Positions 11,501 through 23,500 of a DNA stretch of 64,000 bases are shown here, piece after piece; position 1 is the first letter of the stretch; each line of letters opens with the position of its first letter. The translations under genes were made by a program, and so were the position numbers. The notes under the pieces are model-generated. The model ran no database searches and was not told where the DNA came from. It saw only the letters and a program-made list of their open reading frames with translations. This stretch comes from Macrostomum hystrix (taxonomy: Eukaryota > Platyhelminthes > Macrostomidae), in contig CATNEN010000001.1 in assembly GCA_950097015.1 (NCBI GenBank), forward strand, positions 6,491,001 to 6,555,000, in the 5' to 3' direction.

Positions 11501-14500
11501 TGCCGCCCAGGGGTACGTACGATTGGCCATCCTTCCATTCGAGCTTCTCATCTAAGCGCTCGGCAATGAGTCGCGCATTTGTGTAACGATTGGCGAATAC
11601 GCTGACATTGAGGATCTCCGACACTTCGCTGCTGCACACGTTGCGAATGCGTTCGCCAACAATGGCCGACTTGCCGCAGCCGCGAGGTCCTACTAGTAGT
11701 ACTGGAGCGCCCAGATCTGACAGCAGGCTCAGGCAATGACTCACAGCCTGGCTGGCTGGCGTGTGGACAAAAGCGTGCGTCGGGATGCCGGAGTTGATGC
11801 TGCCCTGATACATGGGAATCAGTTCCTGCCACGACTGCCATTCCAGCCGGTCCACATCCAGGTAGAAGTCAAATAGCGACCCCTGCTGCGGCACTCGCTC
11901 ATTCACAAAGGTCGCCCGCCACCATTCGCTCATTCGTCGCTGACTGTCAGGAGTCAGGTTAGCGCCGAAGCCCCAGACTGCGGCGAACACGAACAGCTGC
12001 TCGTAGTCTTCGTCACGCAGCTGATGCAGCGATGCTGAACTAATTAGGCTATCGAGCAGTCGTTGCGTTGTCCGAAGTGAGCTCTCGTACGATTGGTTCA
12101 AAAGACGCTCAAGCCTTGGCAAGCCAGCCGCCGGTAGGCCCAGCGTCGGCTGTTTCATGGCCTCGCTGACGAATCTATGCAGCGTTGGCAAGTACTTGTC
12201 GAATACGGCGATTAAACTAGCGGAATCGTCTGTGCCATCGGTGGTCTGGCGATCTTCCAGCCAGCGGGTCAGGAATGGCGGCACAGGGCAGGCGTCTGGT
12301 GCGATGAACATAATCTGCACTCTTGAAGCGAGTCCCGGACTGCAATCCTCGAGCGTTTCCATCTCCCAGGCGACGCGAACTGGGTCGGAGAAGATGAGCT
12401 TCTCACCGCTGAGCAATGTGATTAGGTCCGGCTTGTCCAGCAGGCTTTGAAGCACCTCCCATTGCGCAGCGCTACACGTGCCGTCTAGGCGCAGAAGATT
12501 TCGTCGATTGGAGCTATCGTTGCATGAGTCGCTTGGCGCTGATGTGAACTGGCTCAGTAGCGCGCCTAGAACACTAGGTTGCCATCTTCCGCGCTCGAAT
12601 GATCCAACGAGCTCCTCCGTTGACAGAGCACCGGGATATAGGCACTGAATCTGTGCCGGCACTTGCATCATTTTAAGCAGTTTTTCATAAGCTCGGAAGA
12701 CAGTAGTTTTTCCCACGCCGCTTGGTCCAACAATGGCCACTGCGTTGGAGTGCTCAGCCATGTTGTAGAGCTTGTTAAGATTGCAGTCGAAAGCGTCGCT
12801 GTGCACGAAGCGATCTTCGTGCAGCACTCGCTCTAGCGCTGCTGCTAGAGTCAGCGGGGCTGCAGCAGCAGCGGCGCCTTCTGATGTCCTCTTAGCTCCC
12901 GCCATGGTGGATGTTGCCGTCGCTGGCGGCCTTGTATCCGCCGCCGCATCCTCCGATTTTGGCGTCTCAAAGCGCTCTTCGATCCGGTTAGTCTCACGGA
13001 AGTCGAGGCTTGGCGGGCAGCCGGGGAACAACTCAACAGCCAGTTGTTCGAACAGCTGACCTTCCGATTGTCGACGGAAAGCGGGCGCCAGCAGGTCCCT
13101 CAGACCCAGCAGCAGACTGTGACACTGAACTTCGGGCACCAGCTCGTCGGGCAGTTGCGTGAGCTGCTCTGGACGCGGCTCTGACTGAGCCATGAGACTG
13201 CTCATCTCAGTTCGCATGCGCTGGTTCATAACAAACTGATTGTGCGCGCGAATGTTAATATTGTTGAGGTGCAGTTCCACCTGCTTGGGGTAGTGTCGCT
13301 CCGCCGCGGTCACAGCCTGGCTGATAAACTCCAGAGGACGAAACTGACGGTCGCGGTCCGCTGAAATGACGAAAAAGTACGTTTTGAAGTTTGGTGGATG
13401 GTGGCTATTTAAGCACTACTATCGATGACTATCACTGGCAAAGTTAAGCGGGCACCCTCACAGGCCTTCAAGGCTCTGATCCATTGAAGGCCAAATACAG
13501 AATGAAATTGCTGGACAGTGCCTGAACGGCCTTCTTCGAGTACGACAACGAAGAAACTGAGCAGTTTGTCTTTCGCAGCACTTTCCTTAGCAGAGACCGG
13601 CTAAGCTACCTAGGATTTTTATTATTGCAAAGCTTACCGAAAGAGTCTTCGAGTCGATCGCAAACGCTCCTGTAGCTGGCCAGAAAGTCCACCAGCCTGT
13701 TAGCGAGCTTCCGCGGATGCCGGAAGCCAATGAGATCCAATTTGGCTTCCGCCAGAGCGCGTTGAGTGAAGACACTCGGCTCCGAGACTCTCAACGGAAC
13801 GATGCTGTTAAGAAGAGAAACAGGCAGAGCGGCTGCGATCTCCTCGAAAACTATCGGACGCAACGCGAACGGCACAGGGTCGCTCCGTTTTTGTTTTAAT
13901 GCGCTGTTGCCGCCGAGTGTGCAGAAGCACGCGCTGTTCTCTGTCATGCTTACTGACTCCTGCTCATCTGACTGGGGCAGTTTCTTAGCTGCTGACGTGT
14001 CCTCGCTATCCTCTGCAGAGTTGCCTTGAGCTGCTAACGGTGCCGCTGGAGCAGCGGTGGCCTGAACCAGCAGGCGGGCGAGCTTGTTCGCTGATTCTAA
14101 GCATAGCGAGTCAACCGAGCGCAGGCAAAACCAGATACCATCCGCGCTGGCCAGGCCTTCAAAGGCGTACTCAAGGCTGCGATCAGGCATCTCAGGTGAG
14201 CAGGCCAAGCAGTAGAGCGGGCGACCAGCCGCAACAGACAGGTGCCACACAGCCGAGAATAGTTCCGTGCCGCCGCCTGAGCCGTTTCCGTCGATTTCGG
14301 CGTGGCAAAGCGTCGGAAACCGATGCTTGATGTTGTAGATCAGGTTGCCAGTCAGGCTGGCATCCTGCTGACTGCGTTCCGCTGAGCCGAGGTACTCCCA
14401 GCCGTATGGAAGACTCTCGCCGCCGCAGTGCAGCAGCACGGCACCATCCGCTGATCGGGTGTAACGAAGCTCGCCAGCCCATAGCTTTTGGAAGCGTTGC

Positions 14501-17500
14501 AAAAGGTCCGCTTGATTATTTTCGCTGCCAGCTTTCTGTGCCTGCGTTATCGGGAGGATTCAATATTTTAACATCTAGCAATATTTTTCTAACTGTGTTT
14601 TTTTGTAAACAAGTTTTGTGGTTTACTAAGCTCATGCAATCTCATGGGAGGGGGTGAATGGCAACGCGCTTATCTCTCGCACCAAGGTCCCTGAGCTCGA
14701 TTTCGCGATGAGGTCGCACTAACTTACAGCTGGAGCAGCCCCAAGGCACAGCGAGTGTGTACACTGCCTGACAGTGAGAAGCCAGGGGCAGATGTACACC
14801 CAAGTGTGTGTGTGTGTGTGTGCAGCAGTCAACAGAATGAGCAAAATAGACTCCTCCCTGGCTGCGAGTCTAGAACTTATAATTATCTACCAAAAATTGT
14901 GCTTATACAAATATTCATCTTGTTTTTATCAAGCCCATTCTCACCAAATCCTTGGCGCTTTTAGCCTTGTCGTCTTTGCTCCCAATCCAATCGTCAATCA
15001 AGGCAATCTGATAGCCATACAGACGAATCAGCTGTCGCAGCTTCTCTTGCTGCGCCGGCACCAGCAGTAGCCTAGCACTGGCTCGAATCTTCACCATGGG
15101 ATCTTCTACTGGCTTGTCGCTGAAGTCAAACTTGTTTAAATCTCCCTGAGGACTAGCTGGTATCTCATCTGCCTTCGGCAATTCGTTGCTCTCTTGAACT
15201 CTTTCAGGCTGTTCAACAGCTTCGTCGTCATTGACATTTAAGTCGGCTTGTTTCTCGGCGTTCTCAGCTTCTGGCTCTGGCTCCTCATTGTCCTTGTCCG
15301 CGGCAACAGTGTTGCCAGAATTTGGTTCAGCAGCTGCAGCAGACGCAGTTCCTGCGGTTGCCGCTTCGCGAATTGTTTCTGCCAGACTGCGTTCATCCAC
15401 GCCCTCTTCTTCCAGATCGACTTCCTCGTCGTCCTCGTCTTCATTGTCGCCGTTCTCTGTGCCGTCCTCACGCGGCTGCCTCAGACGAACGGCCTTCTTT
15501 GAAGCGGCTCTGGAAACGGCGGCTGCGGCAGCTTCAGCAGCTGCGGCCCTCTCTTTAGCCTTGACCGCCACTGCATCGGCAAGAATCTTGTCGAATAGTC
15601 GGAGCAAACGTCGGCAGAGGTCTCGCCCTCCGCGCAGACCGGATTTTACTTCGTCCAGCTGCTGCTTCCAGTCCTCGCCACTACCTCCGGTGGAACTCTC
15701 CGCTACCTGGTCGATCTTCATTGAGAATTCTATCTGAGCTCGCAGATAGCAGACTTCGGTGGCGCTGTCCAACATGCGATCGCAGCTGCTTGAGGCTTGC
15801 TGTCGCTCAAGTAAGTCGCGGAACACGGAACTGATTGGCTCACCAGACAGCATGGCCAGAGCTTCTTTGTCGTTCTTTGGTAGGCGTCGCTTAAGAATGG
15901 ATTGTGGCTGCTGCTGCTGCTGCTGCTTATTCGACAGATGCTGCGATTGAGGTCTCGATGAGGCATCCTTCGCGCTTGCCACGTTTTGTTCTTCGGCATC
16001 TCTCTCTGCAGCAGCTTCTTCAGGCTCTTGAGGCTCTGGCTCCGGACTCACTTCATGTTCAGCATCAGCGGCATGAGCTGCCTCTCCGAAACTTGCGCCC
16101 AGTTGAGACTTTAGCGCCACTCGAATCGCTTCTAGCAAGTCGCCGAGCCATCCACAGTCCAGACCTCGACACACCACCGGACTAGCTAAGGACAGCTCTT
16201 CGCATAACCTGCTGCGAACTCCTGTCACTTCGCAGACCGCTGGGTTATCGTCTTGCCGGACAAACACGAGTTCGCCGACATTCTCGAACAATTTGCCGAT
16301 GTGCCGATTGAGCAGCTCAGCATCGTGACAGCTGCCATACACCAGGAAGAGATCCTCAGCCGATAGGAAATGGAATCTGGGAAATTTGGCCCGGATTCTG
16401 GCGTCCAGATAGGAGACCAGCTCGTCGCGACACTTCCTCAGCAGGCTGTCCATGCGATCCAGGATGGGAACAATGTCTGTGGAGTGCGTATTTATAGCAG
16501 CGAATAATAGTTACACGATTCTTAAATGTAGGGGTACTAAAAAACTGTGGAAAATTTTCTCGCTAGAGAATACTATACACCGACAGTTGTAACTTGTCCT
16601 TAACAGCATAAAGACAACGCTATTTTTCCTCATGGGGATATACCACGGGGTATTTCGAATACCAACTGTGGACTACTATACGATAGCTCCCGAACCGAAT
16701 GACCGAATTTAGTGAAAGTCTACCATGTGGAAAAATATTTTTTGCACTTAGCGATGAACTAACTTTTGAAACCGTCCGACGTCATCATGGTCACGATGTT
16801 TGTGTGATTCTGGATGTTGGTTCATTGGATAGGGCAAAAAATTCCAAAAAACAACTCACACTTGCGATTGCAGCACTGCAGCAGATTCTGGTTCTTCTTT
16901 GTAGCCTGCATCAGTCGTTTAAAATCCGCGCTAGCAATCTGAAATTTGGCATACTCGGGCAGGGCGGCAAAGGCTCGCTCAGATTCGTAAATGTTCTGCA
17001 GCTGGAGCCATTTGTCCTGCACTCGCAGCCACAGCAGCAGGACGGTTTCGATGTGCTGTAGGGTGCGCTGCCACTTGCCAATGTCGTCCACGTAGCTGCC
17101 AGCTGTGGAGCTAGCCAGCATGTCAGCCAGAGAAGCCTGATGCTCAGCTAGCTCTGAGAACACCTTGTCAGTGTTGTCTAACAGGTAGATCTGGCTGTCA
17201 GATTCCATCTCGACGCCCACTAAACTACTGGGCAGTGACGCAATGCTCTGCATACCGGCGCTGCGACCGGACAGCCGACTGAGGGAGGTGCGTCTAGCGG
17301 AACCCCCTGCTGAACCCTGTCGAGAGAGAAGACATTGATGATTGGGCAGTGTAGAAACGAATTGACTAGTCGACTCGAGTAACGAATAAAACAGTTAAAA
17401 AGTAACTCATTTTTTCGTATAAATCAACCATCGCAAAATCTACTTGACAATCGTTTGTCACCTGAGGGGGCGTCCTTCGGGCACCTGACTGTATCATTTG

Positions 17501-20500
17501 TCAATTGATGGGCATTATTTACAAACATCACACAATCAGTAAAGTTTTATCTGTTGTTGCAAAAATTAATGGCAACCATTTAACAGTAGAACTACCAAAG
17601 GGGCTAATTTCCCCCCTGACAATATTTTGTGCTGCACCCGAACGGAGAAACGCAAGCACACGAAACTCAAGAACATGGGCCAACTTTTGCTGCGCATCTT
17701 CTGAAGCAAGAATTAAGTCGCCAGCTCGTCAGACCATCGAGATATTCAATTGCTCTGGCCGCAGGTATGATTTTTCCCGTAAGCGCTAGTGTATTTCATA
17801 CACCCATCTACACTAATTAGCACTGCAAATCAGTGCGGCCTTGCCAGGCCTTCAAAATTAATCAGCAAATCACCCGAATGTGCCTGCATCAACACCGTCT
17901 TCGGAACATTTTTCTGGACGAACTGCTGGATCTTCAAGGGCTACAACAGGTGGAGCTAGGCCCCTATGGACACCCTGACGCGAATTTCTCCAATTTCACT
18001 GATCAAGCCTAAATGATAGGCGCAGCTCAACCACAGTACACCTCGTCTAGTCTGTCAACCAACCAGTCACCACCCAACGCTGTTGGCGCTGCCAAAAAAG
18101 TTCAGGGGAGGCGCGGGGAAATCATCCTTGGTATAAAAATAAGTGGCAAAATGGCTTGGTAGTCCTACTGTTAATGAATTATTGCACCATTGAATAGACC
18201 TTTCAATTGCGCCCTCTCGATGTGTTTAGTAATCAATTAGCTCGTGGTTCGGAAAGTTAGTATCAAATTTATATCTTATATACTAATAAAAATGAAAATC
18301 TTGCTTGTATGTTTGCAATCGACTAGCTCCCGAACGGCTCAACCGATTTTCAAAACTCCTTCGCCAAAAGACCACAAATGGGCCGGAATCGGTACACGTA
18401 ATTTTATTAAGCTTAATTCCATTGCCAAGGGGATTAAATATTCGAAAAACAGTTTTAAATAGGCTTTTCTAATGCATTCTTGTTTTCAGCTTGTGCACAG
18501 TGAGGCCTCCAGTGCCAATTTTAATGATTGCATCAGAGCCAGTTTTGATAACGCACGCGCGTACTGATAAGAACTCACAGGGAGGCTACCCAGAGGGTAG
18601 CGAAGGCAGCTAGTCTAATATACTAAAAATGAAAATCTTGCTTGCTTGCTTGCTTGCTTGGTTGCTTGCTTGTAATTGATTTTCTTCCGAACGGCTCAAC
18701 CTATTTTCACCATTTCTTCACCAAAAGATGCCAAATATGGGGACAATTTTACACGTATTTTTATTAAGCTTAACTTTATTGCTAAGGGGATTAAATATTC
18801 GAAAAACATGTTTTTTGACCATTTCAAAGGTCAAACTATCTTGGCCTATTGAGAATTTCATTCACTGACTGCCACTGAATTGGAATTGCATCGTCAAATT
18901 GCGCAACAACCCCTAGCTGATTGAATTTGAAGCCTGCACTCTGGAGACAAATTGGAAATAAATGTACACAACCAACCGTGAGACTGAGTGTACTCTATTT
19001 TCTCACTTCATTGTACAAAGCCAGAACTTTGATAATTCATTTTATAAGGCTGATTTCTGCACCCACTAACCAACAGTCGGAATAGCCGATGTGTAGGCAC
19101 TAGGAATAGGTTATAGGCTAGGCTAGGGTTCGATTCTGCACTGCGTCAAATCATTTTAGACTAATTTTCAGCCAGTAGTGATTGAAGACTATTTTAATTT
19201 ATTTTTTTCATTTCGTAAATAAAATATCATAAATCATAGCACACCTGATGAGTTTGAATCATTGCAAAAATAGAGTTTGAATCATGGCTACACCAGAGTT
19301 TGAATCATGGCTAAACCAGAGTCTGAATCATGGCTAAACCAGAGTTTGAATCATGGCTAAACCAGAGTCTGAATCATGGCTAAACCAGAGTCTGAATCAT
19401 GGCTACACCAGAGTTTGAATCATGGCTAAACCAGAGTCTGAATCATGGCTAAACCAGAGTTTGAATCATGGCTAAACCAGAGTCTGAATCATGGCTAAAC
19501 CAGAGTTTGAATCATGGCTAAACCAGAGTCTGAATCATGGCTAAACCAGAGTCTGAATCGTAGCCAACTAGAGTTTGAATCATGGCCAACCAGAGTTTGA
19601 ATCTTGGCTAAACCAGAGTTTCAATCATGGCTAACCCAGCGTTTGAATCATGGCTAAACCAGAGTTTGAATCATGGCAAAAGCCGAGTTTTAATCATGGC
19701 TAAACAAGCGTCTGAATCATGGCTAAACCAGAGTTTCAATCATGGCTAAACCAGAGTTTCAGTCATGGCTAAACCAGCGTCTGAATCATGGCTAAACCAG
19801 AGTTTGAACCATGGCTAAACCAGAGTTTGAATCATGGCTAAACCAGAGTCTGAATCATGGCAAAACCAGAGTTTGAATCATGGCTAAACCAGAGTTTAAA
19901 TCATGGCTAAACCAGCGTCTGAATCATGGCTAAACCAGAGTTTCAATCATGGCTAAACCAGAGTTTCAATCATGGCTAAACCAGCGTCTGAATCATGGCT
20001 AAACCAGAGTTTGAATCATGGCTAAACCAGAGTTTAATCATGGCTAAACCAGCGTCTGAATCATGGCTAAACCAGAGTTTCAATCATGGCTAAACCAGAG
20101 TTTGAATCATGGCTAAACCAGAGTTTCAATCATGGCTAAACCAGCGTCTGAATCATGGCTAAACCAGCGTCTGAATCATGGCTAAACCAGAGTTTGAATC
20201 ATGGCTAAACCAGAGTTTGAATCATGGCTAAACCAGAGTTTGAATCATGGCTAAACCAGATCTTGAATCATGGCTAAACCAGAGTTTGAATCATGGCTAA
20301 ACCAGCGTCTGAATCATGGCTAAACCAGAGTTTCAGTCATGGCTAAACCAGCGTCTGAATCATGGCTAAACCAGAGTTTGAACCATGGCTAAACCAGAGT
20401 TTGAATCATGGCTAAACCAGAGTCTGAATCATGGCAAAACCAGAGTTTGAATCATGGCTAAACCAGAGTTTAAATCATGGCTAAACCAGCGTCTGAATCA

Positions 20501-23500
20501 TGGCTAAACCAGAGTTTCAATCATGGCTAAACCAGAGTTTCAATCATGGCTAAACCAGCGTCTGAATCATGGCTAAACCAGAGTTTGAATCATGGCTAAA
20601 CCAGAGTTTAATCATGGCTAAACCAGCGTCTGAATCATGGCTAAACCAGAGTTTCAATCATGGCTAAACCAGAGTTTGAATCATGGCTAAACCAGAGTTT
20701 CAATCATGGCTAAACCAGCGTCTGAATTATGGCTAAACCAGCGTCTGAATCATGGCTAAACCAGAGTTTGAATCATGGCTAAACCAGAGTTTGAATCATG
20801 GCTAAACCAGAGTTTGAATCATGGCTAAACCAGATCTTGAATCATGGCTAAACCAGAGTTTGAATCATGGCTAAACCAGCGTCTGAATCATGGCAAAACC
20901 AGAGTTTCAATCATGGCTAAACCAGCGTCTGAATCATGGCTAAACCAGCGTCTGAATCATGGCTAAACCAGCGTCTGAATCATGGCTAAACCAGAGTTTC
21001 AATCATGGCTAAACCAGAGTCTGAATCATGGCTAAACCAGCGTCTGAATCATGGCTAAACCAGAGTTTGAATCATGGCTAAACCAGAGTTTGAATATTGG
21101 CTACACCAGAGTTTGAATCATGGCTAAACCAGAGACTAAATCATGGCTAAACCAGAGACTAAATCGTGGCTAAACCATCATCATCAGCATGGCTAAACTA
21201 GAGTTTGAATAATGGCTACACCAGAGTTTGAATCAAGGCTAAACCAGAGTCTGAATCATGGCTAAACCAGAGTTTGAATCATGGCTAAACCAGAGTTTGA
21301 ATCATGGCTAAACCAGACTTTGAATCATAGCCAACCAGAGTTTGAATCATGGCTAACCCAGCGTTTGAATCATGGCTAAACCAGAGTTTGAATCATGGCA
21401 AAAACCGAGTTTCAATCATGGCTAACCCAGCGTTTGAATCATGGCTAAACCAGAGTTTGAATCTTGGCTAAACAAGAGTTTGAATCATAGCCAACCAGAG
21501 TCTGAATCATGGCAAAACGAGAGTTTGAATCATAGCCCACCAGGGTTTAAAACATGGCGAAACCTGAGTTTGAATCTTGGCTAACCCAGCGTTTGAAAAA
21601 TCAACGTCAACTGGGGAGTCATCATCAAAATGGGGATCATGGTGAACTGGGGGATCATGGTAAACTGGGGGATCATTGTCAACTGGGGGATCATTGTCAA
21701 CTGGGGGATCATTGTCAACTGGGGGATCATTGTCAACTGGGGGGTCATTGTGAACTGAGAGATCATTGTCAACTGGGGGGTAATGGTCAACTGGGGGATA
21801 ATTGTCAACTGGGGAATCATCATCAACTGGGGAGCATCATCAACTGGGGGATCATTGAGAACTGGGGGATCATTGTCAAATGGGGGATCATTGTGAACTG
21901 GGGGATCTTTGTCAACTGGGGGATCATTGTATACTGTGGGATCATTGTCAACTGGGGGATCATTGTCAACTGGGGGATCATTGTCAACTGGGGGATCGTT
22001 GTCAACTGGGGGTTCATTGTCAACTGGGGGATCATTGTCAACTGGGGGATCATTGTCAACTGGGGGATCATCATCAACTGGGGGATCATTGTCAACTGGG
22101 GGATCATCATCAACTGTGGGATCATTGTCAACCGGCGGGATCATTGTCAACTGGGGGATCATTGTCAACTGGGGGATCATTGTCAACTGGGTGATCATCA
22201 TCAACTGGGGGATCATTGTCAACTGGGGGAACATTGTCAACTGGAGGAACATTGTTAACTAGGGATCATCATCAATGGGGAGACTTCATCAACTGGGGGA
22301 TCATTGTGAACTGGGGGATCTTTGTTAACTGGGGGATCATTGTCAACTCGGGGATCATTCTCAACTGGGGGATCATTGTCAACTGGGTGATCATCATCAA
22401 CTGGGGGATCATTGTCAACTGGGGGAACATTGTCAAATGGAGGAACATTGTTAACTGGGGATCATCATCAATGGGGAGACTTCATCAACTGGGGGATCAT
22501 TGTGAACTGGGGGATCTTTGTTAACTGGGGGATCATTGTCAACTGGGGGATCATTGTCAACTGGGGGATCATTGTCAACTGGGGGATCATTTTCAACTGG
22601 GGGATCATCATCAACTGGGGGATCATCATCAACTGGGTGATCATTGTGAACTGGGGGATCTTTGTCAACTGGGGGATCATTGTCAACTGTGGGATCATTG
22701 TCAACTGGGGGATCATTGTCAACTGGGGGATCATTTTCAACTGGGGGATCATCATCAACTGGGGGATCATCATCAACTGGGTGATCATTGTGAACTGGGG
22801 GATCATTGTCAACTGGGGGTTCATTGTCAACTGTGGGATCATTGTCAACCGGCGGGATCATTGTCAACTGTGGGATCATTGTCAACTGGGGGATCATTGT
22901 CAACTGGGTGATCATCATCAACTGGGGGATCATTGTCAACTGGGGGAACATTGTCAACTGGAGGAACATTGTTAACTAGGGATCATCATCAATGGGGAGA
23001 CTTCATCAACTGGGGGATCATTGTGAACTGGGGGATCTTTGTTAACTGGGGGATCATTGTCAACTGGGGGATCATTCTCAACTGGGGGATCATTTTCAAC
23101 TGGGGGATCATCATCAACTGGGGGATCATTGTCAACTGGGGGATCATTGTCAACTGGGGGATCATTGTCAACTGGGGGATCATTGTCAACTGGGTGATCA
23201 TCATCAACTGGGGGATCATTGATAACTGGGGGAACATTGTCAACTGGAGGAACATTGTTAACTGGGGATCATCATCAATAGGGAGACTTCATCAACTGGG
23301 GGATCATTGTGAATTGGGGGATCTTTGTTAACTGGGGGATCATTCTCAACTGGGGGATCATTGTCAACTGGGGGATCATTCTCAACTGGGGGATCATCAT
23401 CAACTGGGGGATCATCATCAACTGGGGGATCATTGTGAACTGGGGGATCTTTGTCAACTGGGGGATCATTGTCAACTGGGGGTTCATTGTCAACTGGGGG

